Part shown: positions 27,145 to 36,036 of the stretch, piece after piece
Layout: each line of letters starts with the position of its first letter
Numbering within the stretch: the stretch's first letter is position 1
Assembly: GCF_031846525.1 (NCBI RefSeq)
Contig: NZ_JAVRHM010000008.1
Coordinates: 62,001-126,000, forward strand
Reading direction: 5' to 3'
From: Autumnicola patrickiae
GTDB taxonomy: Bacteria; Bacteroidota; Bacteroidia; Flavobacteriales; Flavobacteriaceae
Length of the DNA stretch: 64,000 nt
Translations under genes and position numbers: made by a program
Notes under the pieces: model-generated
The model's database searches: none
What the model saw: only the letters and a program-made list of their open reading frames with translations
What the model was told of the DNA's origin: nothing

Positions 27145-27182
27145 TAAACCTTTTCGCGGTGCCCGAACTTACCACCTATTCT

Positions 27183-28532
27183 ATGAAGTCCTTAAAGATT
27201 CTTTTTGTTTTAATTTTTTTTATACAATTTAAGGCCACTTCACAGAACCTTCAGTATTCTCTGGACATAAATTCTTATGGTACTGCATACTCAAAGGAAG
27301 AATCACCTTTTTGGATTCATAGTAATAAAAGAGGAAGAGTAAATGAATCTTCGAACCTTACAGGCTGGATAAATGGAGAAGCTCAATATTTTATTACTGA
27401 AAATGCTTCAATTGAAGTCGGAATGGGGCTATTATATCACGATGGTTATAATAGTAAATTAAAATTTGATGAATCATATTTAAGTTTTGAAAATTCCTGG
27501 CTGAATATAACAGCGGGTAGAAAACAAAGGGAAGAATTATTCCTTGGCCTAAGTGCCAGTAATGAAAGTATATTATGGTCCTTAAATGCCAGGCCTCTTC
27601 TAGGATTTCGAATAGAAACGACTAAGCCTGTGTTTCTTTTTAATGACCATGGAATTGGTTTTACAGGTTCTTTTGGTGAGTACTATTTAGATGATGAGCG
27701 TTTTGTTCAGAATGTTCGTGTTCACCATAAAAGTTTTAACCTGGTTTACAAATCGGCTGGTAACTTCCAGCTTTCTGCTGGATTACAACACTTTGTTCAG
27801 TGGGCAGGAGTTTCTCCTGAATATGGAAAATTGTCAGATGGATGGGAAGATTACTTACGTATTTTTCTGGGGGGACAGGGAGATAATGAAGCTGGAGTCG
27901 CAGAAAATGCAGAGGGTAATCAGATTGGCAGCTATGAGGTAAAGCTAAAAACGGAATTGAGCGATTATAAGATCGAATTGCTATACAATCATCTCTTTGA
28001 AGATGGATCCGGACGGATGTTATTTAATACTCCTGATGGTCGTTATGGTATTTTTATAGAAGACACTTATAAACTCTCTGAAAATAATTGGATAAAGGCC
28101 CTTATGTATGAGCTTTATTATACCTTAGACCAGAGTGAGGGTAGTGGAACCACTGATGGAGATGATAATTATTTCTCCCATAATCTTTACAAATCTGGAT
28201 GGACTTACGAAAATAGGATTATAGGAATGCCATTTATAACAATGAATGATAATAGAATCCGGGTGTATAATAATACTCTTGTGGCTCATCATTTAGGTAT
28301 AACAGGTATGGCTTTTAATTCTTACCCTTATAAGCTTTTAAATAGCTATAGAATAAATTACGGATATAAAGGGAATGATGTCCTAGACAATAAAATTCTT
28401 TCCTCTTTTCTGGAAGTTGAGGTTTATAATTTAAACAATCTAAATATAAATATTCAGGTAGGTGCAGATATTATTTCTAATGCACCGGCTAATGTAGGGG
28501 CGGGTATTCTTTTGACCAAAACACTTTATTAG
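27183..28532 (+). CDS. Capsule assembly Wzi-family outer-membrane protein
   Basis: A 449-residue protein. I chose the ATG at 27183 over a GTG at 27159 because it opens a clean signal peptide (MKSLKILFVLIFFIQFKATSQ). The mature part is made of alternating beta-strands ending in aromatic residues (SEYFIT-like blocks, WTYENRIIGMPFIT), as in an 18-strand barrel. The VGMGLLYHDG and ITAGRKQREELFLGLS regions resemble Wzi, a lectin-like barrel that anchors capsular polymer to the cell surface. Its place right after Wza/Wzc/CpsB-type genes supports the call. Stops of this gene and the convergent next one are 2 bp apart. Confidence 0.8.
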   Translation: MKSLKILFVLIFFIQFKATSQNLQYSLDINSYGTAYSKEESPFWIHSNKRGRVNESSNLTGWINGEAQYFITENASIEVGMGLLYHDGYNSKLKFDESYLSFENSWLNITAGRKQREELFLGLSASNESILWSLNARPLLGFRIETTKPVFLFNDHGIGFTGSFGEYYLDDERFVQNVRVHHKSFNLVYKSAGNFQLSAGLQHFVQWAGVSPEYGKLSDGWEDYLRIFLGGQGDNEAGVAENAEGNQIGSYEVKLKTELSDYKIELLYNHLFEDGSGRMLFNTPDGRYGIFIEDTYKLSENNWIKALMYELYYTLDQSEGSGTTDGDDNYFSHNLYKSGWTYENRIIGMPFITMNDNRIRVYNNTLVAHHLGITGMAFNSYPYKLLNSYRINYGYKGNDVLDNKILSSFLEVEVYNLNNLNINIQVGADIISNAPANVGAGILLTKTLY

Positions 28533-28534
28533 GT

Positions 28535-29611
28535 TTAAACCTCTTGTTCACGAGGATTAGCATCATCTATTTTTTCTTCCACCCTTTTTTTGTCTTCTTT
28601 ATCGGCTTCAGGTGTTTGCTGTATATTTTCCGCCCTGGGTTCATAGTTTAATTTGATGAACATAGGAAAATGATCAGAACCTATATGCCGTTCACTGGCG
28701 ATATCAATTAAGGTAAAATCATTACTGTGGAAAATATGATCCAAAGGCCATCTTAAAAGAAAGTAATCTGCATGAAAAGTATTGAAAAAGCCTCTGCCTA
28801 CTCTGGGGTCAAGAAGTCCGCTCATTTTTTTAAATAATTTAGTTGTTCTTGACCAGGCGACATCATTTAAATCGCCGAAGACTACAACAGATTCTTTATC
28901 TGGTCTGATATCCCTCCCCAGCATAAGAAGTTCAGCATCACGATTAGTAGAAGTATCTGCCTCTGACGGACTGGGAGGCATAGGATGCAGGCAATGAAAT
29001 CTTATTCTAAAATTTTCGTCGAGTCGCAGGTAACCATCAATAGAGGGAATATCATCCTGAACTATATAGCGCACTTTTTCCTCCTCCAGTTTGAGTTTTG
29101 AGTAAAGGTGCATACCATATAAATTATCCTGGGGCACCTTTACTGTATAAGGATAGTCTTTTTCCAGTACTTCAAGTTCTTCTTCCCAGCGCTTGTCACT
29201 TTCCAGAGTTAATAAAATGTCCGGGTTTCTATCTTTTACCAGTTTTAATAGTTTACCATAGTTCGTATTCTGAGTAAGTACATTACTAACAAGAATAGAC
29301 AGGTTTCTGCTGGATTTACTACCAGAAAATTGCAGCACATCTTTTTTTGCCAGAGGTGTAAACGGAAATATTTTTTTTATCTGATAAAGAAGACTAAGGA
29401 AAAGCGCAAGTAAAATAATAAATTGCCAGGGTTCCTCAAAGGAATAAAGGATAATCGATATTAAAATGAGTAGCACGAGTAAGAGAGAAATCTGAACCCT
29501 AGGAAAATCAAACCCTCGAATCCACCAGTGATCAAACCTCGTAAGGGAGGCTAGAGTAGGAATCATCATTATAAAAGATAGAAAAAGAAGAATTATTTCT
29601 GCTATCTGCAT
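28535..29611 (-). CDS. Membrane-anchored endonuclease/exonuclease/phosphatase-fold protein
   Basis: A 358-residue protein. Three hydrophobic helices occupy ~1-85, followed by a DNase I-like fold. SNVLTQNTNYGKLL has the active-site Asn, LLTLESD the metal-binding Glu, VFGDLNDVAWS the D-x-N pair and GSDHFPMFI the catalytic Asp-His. The acidic and basic tail (~330-358) is low-complexity. The fold covers nucleases and phosphodiesterases or phosphatases; the substrate is not evident. It is the second gene of a pair with the PAP2 gene, whose stop is 16 bp upstream. Confidence 0.85.
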   Translation of the reverse strand: MQIAEIILLFLSFIMMIPTLASLTRFDHWWIRGFDFPRVQISLLLVLLILISIILYSFEEPWQFIILLALFLSLLYQIKKIFPFTPLAKKDVLQFSGSKSSRNLSILVSNVLTQNTNYGKLLKLVKDRNPDILLTLESDKRWEEELEVLEKDYPYTVKVPQDNLYGMHLYSKLKLEEEKVRYIVQDDIPSIDGYLRLDENFRIRFHCLHPMPPSPSEADTSTNRDAELLMLGRDIRPDKESVVVFGDLNDVAWSRTTKLFKKMSGLLDPRVGRGFFNTFHADYFLLRWPLDHIFHSNDFTLIDIASERHIGSDHFPMFIKLNYEPRAENIQQTPEADKEDKKRVEEKIDDANPREQEV

Positions 29612-29627
29612 TGACTAGTATCTGATT

Positions 29628-30449
29628 TTAAAAGCTATAAGAAACACCTATACCCCTGGAGTTAATTCCTGTTCCATTTAAATTAAATTGGGCTGTTGGG
29701 TATAAACTTACGCTTTCATTTTTAGTTTTGTGGATTTCAGGAATTAAAATTCCGCAAGCAGCTCCAATCCCCAGTCCTACCAGGTTATCACTTATAAAAT
29801 GTTTCCCTCCTTCCATTCTAAGGTATCCCACAAATGCCGGAATTACCGCCGCTCCTGTCCAAACATAAGGTAAAGCAGGGGAATCCGGGTTAAAATCCTG
29901 AAAAACTTTAGCTGTAAAAAATGTTGCTGCTGCAGTAGCTGCAGTATGTCCGGCAAAAAATGATCGTTGCGCATCGCTATCTGTTCGCTCACCCATAGGA
30001 AGGGATTCATTATAAACCAGAGGTCTGCTTCGTTGTACTGCACCAGCTGTTAAGGTGAAGAGCGCGCCAGTAGTGGCCATTGTTTCAACGAATAAAACAG
30101 AGATCTGACCAAAATTACTCCTTTCGTCTTCACCTGCCAGAAATAATAACGGTAGGGCAAAAGAGGTGTAAAAAGGTATATAACTTAACTCATCTGCTCT
30201 TTTTGAACTATTTCCTGCCGCCCAACGATCTATTGCCCAAATATCATCCTTATCAATGGCAGCAATGTCAGCTTCAGTCAATTCATCCTTATTTTGAATT
30301 AGTAAAACACCTGCTACATTTAATCCCAGACCCGCGGTAATCCATGCCCCATCTTTCCATACGTCAGTTTTATAAGGGGAAGAAGAACTTTGGGAGTTAA
30401 CCGGAAAGCTTAAGCATAGACATAGAATTAAACAAAAGAAGTGTCGCAT
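29628..30449 (-). CDS. PAP2-superfamily phosphatase with signal peptide
   Basis: A 273-residue protein. The signal peptide is MRHFFCLILCLCLSFPVNSQ. The acid phosphatase core shows QRSRPLVY (motif 1), SFFAGHTAATAA (motif 2 with catalytic His) and RMEGGKHFISDNLVG (motif 3 with His nucleophile and Asp). It would remove phosphate from a lipid such as undecaprenyl diphosphate or phosphatidic acid at the periplasmic side. C-terminal residues form outer-membrane-like strands ending in Tyr-Ser-Phe. Recycling of undecaprenyl carrier would suit a neighbour of a glycan locus, but that is inference. Confidence 0.85.
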   Translation of the reverse strand: MRHFFCLILCLCLSFPVNSQSSSSPYKTDVWKDGAWITAGLGLNVAGVLLIQNKDELTEADIAAIDKDDIWAIDRWAAGNSSKRADELSYIPFYTSFALPLLFLAGEDERSNFGQISVLFVETMATTGALFTLTAGAVQRSRPLVYNESLPMGERTDSDAQRSFFAGHTAATAAATFFTAKVFQDFNPDSPALPYVWTGAAVIPAFVGYLRMEGGKHFISDNLVGLGIGAACGILIPEIHKTKNESVSLYPTAQFNLNGTGINSRGIGVSYSF

Positions 30450-30520
30450 ATCTAATAATTTAAAAGAAATTTTATTGTAGATCTGTATAAAGACATAGAG
30501 AAGCGAAATTATTAAATACG

Positions 30521-30561
30521 TAGAAGGATGTCCATAGAATTAAGAAAACTCTATCCTTCTA
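30521..30561. repeat. Inverted repeat in a divergent intergenic gap
   Basis: TAGAAGGAT (30521-30529) and its exact complement ATCCTTCTA (30553-30561), with 23 bases between. It lies in the 184-bp gap between the divergent PAP2 and VWA genes. It could be an operator or the stem of a short RNA; nothing further supports either. Confidence 0.4.
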
Positions 30562-30633
30562 TTAACAAAATATTAAATCATGTTCAAGATAATAGTTTTT
30601 CCGTTTCTGTACAAAATACCTTAAATTTAGAAA

Positions 30634-31764
30634 ATGATGAAGAGAAATAAAATGAAGACGAATGGCTTTATATTCAAGAAATATGAAGAACCTTTCAAAA
30701 CACCTTTTGAAAAACTTTTTGAAATCTTTAAAGAACTTATCACTCATACTTCGGGTGATCTTGATGAAGCTCTGGAATGGCTTGAGCAGCTGGATAAAGA
30801 GTACAAACTCACCGATGAGGATTATACCATAGATGATTTTGTAGAAGACCTTAAAAAGAAAGGCTACATCCGTGAAGAAATAGAACCAGATGGCAGTGGC
30901 GGAATGGCCATAACAGCTAAAACCGAAAGAGCAATCAGACAGCAGGCCCTTGACCAAATCTTCGGAAAATTGAAGAAAGGTACTGCCGGCAACCACCGTA
31001 CTAATAGGATTGGAAGAGGGGACGAGCATACTGGTGATTTTCGGGATTACCAATTCGGTGATTCTTTGGATAGTATCTCCATGACTGAGAGTCTCCGGAA
31101 TGCCCAAATCAACAATGGTATCGGAAACTTCGAAATGACCCAGGATGATCTTGTGGTAGAGGAAACTCATTTTAAGTCTCAGATGAGTACCGTATTAATG
31201 ATCGACATTAGTCATAGCATGATTTTGTACGGCGAAGACAGGATCACTCCGGCCAAAAAAGTTGCTATGGCCCTTGCCGAACTCATTACAACTCGCTATC
31301 CTAAAGACACGCTGGACATCCTTGTTTTCGGAAATGATGCCTGGCCAATTTCTATTGCAGATTTACCTTATTTAAACGTTGGTCCTTATCATACCAACAC
31401 CGTAGCAGGCTTGCAATTGGCTATGGATCTTCTAAGGAGAAAACGTAACACGAACAAGCAGATTTTCATGATCACAGATGGCAAACCTAGTTGCATAAGG
31501 GAACGTGACGGTTCATACTACAAGAATAGCATGGGTCTTGATCCTTATATAGTGGACAAATGTTACAATGCAGCGAGGCAGGCAAGGAAACTACATGTTC
31601 CAATTACTACGTTTATGATCGCTCAGGATCCGTATCTGACACAATTTGTGAGGGAATTTACTAATGCTAATCAGGGAAAAGCATTTTTTACTGGGTTAAA
31701 AGGTCTTGGGGAAATGATATTTGAAGATTATGAAGCCAATCGCAAAAAAAGAATTAAAGGTTAA
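30634..31764 (+). CDS. VWA-domain protein (partner of MoxR-type ATPase)
   Basis: A 376-residue protein, possibly starting at a second ATG (30652, MKTNGF). Its C-terminal half is a von Willebrand A domain with an intact metal-ion site: DISHSM (~191-196), a threonine in TNTVAG and MITDGKPS. The N-terminal ~170 residues are helical and acidic, with a GRGDEHTGDFRDYQFGD stretch. VWA proteins of this kind work with AAA+ ATPases as metal-chelatase or remodelling pairs, like ChlD/ChlI. The gene for such an ATPase starts 10 bp downstream. Substrate and process are unknown; chlorophyll genes are absent here. Confidence 0.85.
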   Translation: MMKRNKMKTNGFIFKKYEEPFKTPFEKLFEIFKELITHTSGDLDEALEWLEQLDKEYKLTDEDYTIDDFVEDLKKKGYIREEIEPDGSGGMAITAKTERAIRQQALDQIFGKLKKGTAGNHRTNRIGRGDEHTGDFRDYQFGDSLDSISMTESLRNAQINNGIGNFEMTQDDLVVEETHFKSQMSTVLMIDISHSMILYGEDRITPAKKVAMALAELITTRYPKDTLDILVFGNDAWPISIADLPYLNVGPYHTNTVAGLQLAMDLLRRKRNTNKQIFMITDGKPSCIRERDGSYYKNSMGLDPYIVDKCYNAARQARKLHVPITTFMIAQDPYLTQFVREFTNANQGKAFFTGLKGLGEMIFEDYEANRKKRIKG

Positions 31765-31774
31765 AAAGAAAAAG

Positions 31775-33238
31775 ATGAGTATTAAAAATATTAGCACGCT
31801 TGGGGAACTTAAATCTTCAGGATATAAAAGTAAAAGTATAAAAGAGGAGCTTCGGCAAAATCTCATTCAGAAAATAAAAAATAAGGAGTCAGCTTTCGAA
31901 GGTATTCACGGCTACGAGAACACTGTGATTCCAGAACTGGAAAGGGCAATTCTTTCGAAGCACAATATAAATCTCCTTGGCTTACGCGGACAAGCGAAAA
32001 CCCGTCTTGCCAGGTTAATGGTGAACCTGCTTGATGAATATATGCCTGTTGTTGAAGGTTCCGAAATTAATGATGATCCACTGAATCCTATTTCCCGCTT
32101 CGCAAGGGAAAAAATATTAGAAAACGGAGATAACACTCCGGTTACGTGGATACATAGGGAAGAAAGATTTTTTGAAAAGTTAGCAACACCAGATGTTACG
32201 GTTGCCGATTTAATTGGTGATGTGGATCCTATAAAGGCTGCAAATTTAAAATTGAGTTATGCAGATGATCGTGTGATCCACTTCGGAATGATTCCCCGTG
32301 CAAACCGCAGTATTTTTGTGATTAATGAGCTGCCAGACCTGCAGGCGAGGATTCAGGTTGCGCTGTTTAATATTTTGCAGGAAGGTGATATCCAGATAAG
32401 AGGTTTTAAACTTAGACTTCCTTTGGATCTGCAATTCGTTTTTACAGCAAACCCTGAAGATTATACTAATCGCGGTAGTATCGTGACTCCGTTAAAAGAC
32501 AGGATTGGTTCACAAATTCTTACCCATTATCCGGAAACTATCGAGATAGCCAAAACAATTACCCAACAGGAGGCGAAGCTTGACAAGAGACAAAGTGACT
32601 TAGTTTATGTTCCGGAATTAGCTAAAGATCTACTGGAACAAATTAGTTTTGAAGCCAGGGAAAGTGAATTTATTGACGAAAAAAGCGGGATTAGTGCCAG
32701 GATGAGCATCACGGCGTATGAAAATCTACTTAGTACAGCAGAGCGACGTACGCTTAAATCTGGAGATGAAAAGACACTTTTGAGGTTTGGAGATTTCCTG
32801 GGTGTGATACCGTCAATAACAGGAAAAGTAGAATTAGTGTATGAAGGAGAACAGGAAGGAGCGGCTGCGGTGGCTTTGGAATTATTAGGTGATGCTGTAA
32901 AAACTCTGTTTCCGCTATATTTCCCTAAAGTGGAGAAGCTGCAAAAAGCAGAAGATTCAAGCCCTTACGATGAGCTGGTGGAATGGTTTTTTGAAGAGAG
33001 TGGCTTTGAGTTACCAGATGATCTTTCAGATGAAGAGTATAAAAAAAGGCTTGATTCCATTAAGCCTTTAAATGATCTTATAAAAAAGCATCAACCGGAA
33101 GTTAGTAAAGAAGAAAGTTACTTTCTTAAGGAATTTCTGCTTTGGGGCTTGGTAGAATACAAGAAACTTAGTAAGCATAGATTTACTAAAGGTGTCCAGT
33201 TTAAAGATCTGTATGGAAGTTACATAAGCGGATTATAA
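31775..33238 (+). CDS. MoxR/magnesium-chelatase-type AAA+ ATPase
   Basis: A 487-residue ATPase. I start it at ATG 31775; the frame is open back to 31721, but that would overlap the VWA gene by 44 bp. Walker A is an unusual GLRGQAKTR (~69). Walker B reads FVINELPDL rather than the common DE form, so the first acidic residue is Asn. Sensor-1 is FTANPEDYTNRGSI with TPLKDRIGSQ after it. With the VWA gene it should form a two-part chaperone or chelatase-like machine. A strong terminator follows at 33262. Confidence 0.85.
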   Translation: MSIKNISTLGELKSSGYKSKSIKEELRQNLIQKIKNKESAFEGIHGYENTVIPELERAILSKHNINLLGLRGQAKTRLARLMVNLLDEYMPVVEGSEINDDPLNPISRFAREKILENGDNTPVTWIHREERFFEKLATPDVTVADLIGDVDPIKAANLKLSYADDRVIHFGMIPRANRSIFVINELPDLQARIQVALFNILQEGDIQIRGFKLRLPLDLQFVFTANPEDYTNRGSIVTPLKDRIGSQILTHYPETIEIAKTITQQEAKLDKRQSDLVYVPELAKDLLEQISFEARESEFIDEKSGISARMSITAYENLLSTAERRTLKSGDEKTLLRFGDFLGVIPSITGKVELVYEGEQEGAAAVALELLGDAVKTLFPLYFPKVEKLQKAEDSSPYDELVEWFFEESGFELPDDLSDEEYKKRLDSIKPLNDLIKKHQPEVSKEESYFLKEFLLWGLVEYKKLSKHRFTKGVQFKDLYGSYISGL

Positions 33239-33261
33239 AATTCACTTCTTGAAATCTTAAG

Positions 33262-33299
33262 AAATACCTGATTTTGTTAAAGATCAGGTATTTTTTTTT
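33262..33299 (+). terminator. Rho-independent terminator after the VWA/MoxR pair
   Basis: Stem AAATACCTGAT (33262-33272) and ATCAGGTATTT (33283-33293), with a 10-base loop. Nine Ts run from 33291 to 33299. It ends the + strand operon just before the thr promoter region. Confidence 0.85.
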
Positions 33300-33342
33300 G
33301 CTCTAACAAAGAAATTCATAATTATGAACTGAATATTGCTTT

Positions 33343-33383
33343 TTTGTTTTTTTTACACATAAAATTATATAATTTTATCACGA
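33343..33383 (+). promoter_or_regulatory. Probable thr operon promoter with overlapping palindrome
   Basis: TTTG at 33343-33346, 23 bases, then TAATTTTA at 33370-33377, one base off TAnnTTTG. The -7 element is part of a perfect 16-base palindrome AAAATTATATAATTTT (33361-33376), which a regulator could bind. Transcription would start around 33385, shortly before the leader peptide ATG at 33398. Confidence 0.45.
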
Positions 33384-33397
33384 GTTTAGCCAAAATC

Positions 33398-33502
33398 ATG
33401 AGCACTAATACCATTAATAGTAACAATTTCTTCTTTCCTGCAATTTCTGCATCAGGCACTATTACTATGATGATTATTTCTCGTATTACCCCTTTGGGGT
33501 AA
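33398..33502 (+). CDS. thrL: Threonine operon leader peptide (ThrL-like), 34 codons
   Basis: A short frame, ATG 33398 to TAA 33500-33502, too short for usual gene calls. Of 34 residues, 5 are Thr and 6 are Ile, the two amino acids that signal through thr attenuators; a dense run TITMMII lies at codons 21-27. It ends RITPLG. The last codons form the left arm of a hairpin (33485-33503), so ribosome position would decide whether the hairpin forms. This is the same design as E. coli thrL, but the sequences are not alike. It lies 82 bases upstream of thrA. Confidence 0.7.
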   Translation: MSTNTINSNNFFFPAISASGTITMMIISRITPLG

Positions 33503-33503
33503 T
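33485..33503 (+). promoter_or_regulatory. Attenuator-type hairpin at the end of the thr leader peptide
   Basis: ATTACCCC (33485-33492), loop TTT, GGGGTAAT (33496-33503): a perfect 8-bp stem over the last five codons of the leader peptide. No T-run follows (the next bases are an AT-repeat), so it is not a textbook terminator. It may act as the pause, the anti-terminator or a translational switch. Confidence 0.5.
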
Positions 33504-33584
33504 TATATATATAAACTTCCGTCCGTACCTATATATTGGTAAAATCGATTTCAAAAAAATCATACACGACAACTTTAAAAAATT

Positions 33585-36032
33585 ATGAATATTCTCAAAT
33601 TCGGAGGTTCTTCTTTGGCCTCTCCCGACCGTATAAAATTAGTAGCTGAAACTGTTCAGAAACATTTAAAAACAGATCCAACCATTGCTGTTTTCTCAGC
33701 ATTTGGTGGCGTCACCAACGATCTCCTTTATATGGCTGAATTAGCTTCAAAAGAAGACATAGCTTATAAGGAAATTCTTGCAAAAAATGAAAAAAGACAT
33801 CTCGATGCGGTAAAGGCATTAATTCCTGTACAATCCCAGAGCGGTATTTTGAGCAAAGTAAAAAACGAGTTTAATCGTTTGGAAACCTTGTATGAAGGAG
33901 TTTTTCTATTAAATGAACTTTCCAATAAAACGAAACACGTGGTTTCGGGATTTGGGGAAATTCTTTCCTCTTTAATTATTGCTGAATATTTTAAGAGTAT
34001 TGAGGCAGAGGTAAACTTTGTAGATTCCCGTGAACTCGTTGTTTGTAGAAATACAAACGAAAAGGTTCAGGTAAGTTACGAGGAGACCTACAAGAATATC
34101 CAGAATTACTTTTCAAATAAGAATAACGAACTTTTTGTGGTTCCTGGGTTTGTTGCAAAGACTTTTCAGGGAGTTCCAAGTACCCTTGGTCGTGGTGGAT
34201 CAGATTTTACAGCAGCTATTTTTGCGGGAGCGCTGGATGTGGAAGAGTTATTCATCTATACCGATGTAAACGGAATGTACACTGCAAATCCAAGTCTGGT
34301 TTCACAGGCCTATCCATTGAAGAATATTTCTTATGAAGAGGCGATGGAATTGTCTCATTTTGGAGCGAAAGTATTATATCCTCCAACTCTGCAGCCACTA
34401 CTTGACAAGCAGATAAAAATTCATATAAAAAATACATTTAAGACTGAAGAGGAGGGAACAGTAATCTCCAAATCCAGTAAAGAAAATTTCCGTTGGGTTA
34501 CCGGGATTACCCATATAGATTCTATTAAACTGCTGAATATTGAAGGTAGTGGTATGGTGGGTATACCAGGATTCTCTAAACGCTTTTTTGAAGTTCTTTT
34601 CCAGGAAAATATCAACGTAGTACTTATTACCCAGGCTTCTTCAGAACATAGTATCTGCATCGCAGTAAAAGATGATGAAGCTGAAGCTGCCAAGGAAGCA
34701 CTCGATACAGCTTTTGAAGTAGAAATTGAACAGAAGAAAATCCGTCCTGTACATATCGAAGAAAATGTAGCGATCGTGGCTTTGGTTGGTGACAGCATGA
34801 AAAGTCATCATGGATTGAGCGGGAAGATGTTCAGCGCGCTTGGGAATAACAATATAAACATAAGGGCGATCGCACAGGGATCTTCAGAGCGTAATATTTC
34901 TGCAGTAATTGCAAAGAAAGATGTGAAAAAAGCACTCAATACGCTACACGAACAGTTTTTCGAGGTTCCGTCAAAAGAACTAAATCTGTTCATCACCGGT
35001 GTTGGTAATGTTGGAGGCAAATTACTCGCCCAGTTTCAGAAACAGGAAAAATATCTGCTTGAAAAACTCAGATTAAAAGTGAGAATTCTGGGGCTTTCTA
35101 ACTCCCGAAAAATGGCTTTTAATGAAGACGGCATAGATATCAATAACTGGCAGGAAGCACTGGAAAATGGAGAAACAGCAAATAAGCAGGGCTTCTTTGA
35201 TAAAGTAAATAAACTGAATTTGCGTAACAGCATTTTTGTAGATAATACCGCCAGTGCAGAGATTGCTTCCTGGTACAAAGAATATCTGGCTAATTCTATT
35301 TCTGTGGTCACCTGTAACAAAATTGCATGTGCCGATGATTTTGCCAATTATCAGCAATTACAAAATCTGGCGCGGGAATATGGGGCTTCATTTTTATATG
35401 AAACCAACGTAGGTGCCGGATTGCCAATTATCGATACGCTAAAAAACCTGATAGCTTCAGGAGATAGAATTCAGAAGATCCAGGCGGTACTTTCAGGAAG
35501 TCTTAATTTTGTGTTCAATACTTATAATGCGACCGAGCCTTTTTACAAAACAGTAGAAATGGCAATGAAGGAGGGTTATACAGAACCTGATCCAAAAATT
35601 GACCTTAGTGGAGTGGACGTTGCCCGTAAGATTCTAATTCTTGCCCGCGAAAGTGGTTTGAGAATGGAACTTGGAGATATCGAAAGAGAAGATTTCCTTT
35701 CGCAGGAAAGTCTTAATTCCGAGAATAATGAGAAATTCTTTGAATTACTGAAAAGAGATGAACCTGAGTTCCAGCAGATCTATAAAAGTGCCGAAAAGAA
35801 TAACGCTCAGCTAAAATACGTTGCACAACTGGAAGATGGTAAGGCCAAAGTGGGGCTTCAGGAAGTAGGCTCAGATCATCCTTTTTATAACTTAAGCGGA
35901 AGCGATAATATCGTATTATTCTTCACTGATAGATATAGCCAGCAGCCGCTCATCGTTAAAGGTGCCGGCGCGGGTGCAGATGTTACTGCTTCAGGAATTT
36001 TTGCTGATGTAATTCGGATAGGAAAAAAATAG
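33585..36032 (+). CDS. thrA: Bifunctional aspartate kinase / homoserine dehydrogenase
   Basis: An 815-residue fusion enzyme. The aspartokinase domain (1-~290) starts MNILKFGGSSLASP and has STLGRGGSDFTA for ATP/Asp binding. Two ACT-type regulatory repeats occupy ~310-460 (GVSGKMF-like block HHGLSGKMFSALGNN), the usual site of Thr feedback inhibition. The dehydrogenase domain follows from ~465 with NAD(P)-binding ITGVGNVGGKLL, TCNKIACA, ETNVGAGLPIIDTL and a late VKGAGAGADVTASG. It catalyses the first and third steps from Asp to Thr/Met/Ile. Length and architecture match E. coli ThrA. thrB begins 4 bp after its stop. Confidence 0.97.
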   Translation: MNILKFGGSSLASPDRIKLVAETVQKHLKTDPTIAVFSAFGGVTNDLLYMAELASKEDIAYKEILAKNEKRHLDAVKALIPVQSQSGILSKVKNEFNRLETLYEGVFLLNELSNKTKHVVSGFGEILSSLIIAEYFKSIEAEVNFVDSRELVVCRNTNEKVQVSYEETYKNIQNYFSNKNNELFVVPGFVAKTFQGVPSTLGRGGSDFTAAIFAGALDVEELFIYTDVNGMYTANPSLVSQAYPLKNISYEEAMELSHFGAKVLYPPTLQPLLDKQIKIHIKNTFKTEEEGTVISKSSKENFRWVTGITHIDSIKLLNIEGSGMVGIPGFSKRFFEVLFQENINVVLITQASSEHSICIAVKDDEAEAAKEALDTAFEVEIEQKKIRPVHIEENVAIVALVGDSMKSHHGLSGKMFSALGNNNINIRAIAQGSSERNISAVIAKKDVKKALNTLHEQFFEVPSKELNLFITGVGNVGGKLLAQFQKQEKYLLEKLRLKVRILGLSNSRKMAFNEDGIDINNWQEALENGETANKQGFFDKVNKLNLRNSIFVDNTASAEIASWYKEYLANSISVVTCNKIACADDFANYQQLQNLAREYGASFLYETNVGAGLPIIDTLKNLIASGDRIQKIQAVLSGSLNFVFNTYNATEPFYKTVEMAMKEGYTEPDPKIDLSGVDVARKILILARESGLRMELGDIEREDFLSQESLNSENNEKFFELLKRDEPEFQQIYKSAEKNNAQLKYVAQLEDGKAKVGLQEVGSDHPFYNLSGSDNIVLFFTDRYSQQPLIVKGAGAGADVTASGIFADVIRIGKK

Positions 36033-36036
36033 GATC

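Noticed and set aside
27159..27182. GTG start for the Wzi-like protein
   Set aside because: Eight extra residues would precede a clean signal peptide that starts at ATG 27183.
31721..31774. Upstream start for the MoxR-type ATPase at 31721
   Set aside because: It would overlap the VWA gene by 44 bp and add a lysine-rich tail with no family similarity; ATG 31775 fits better.
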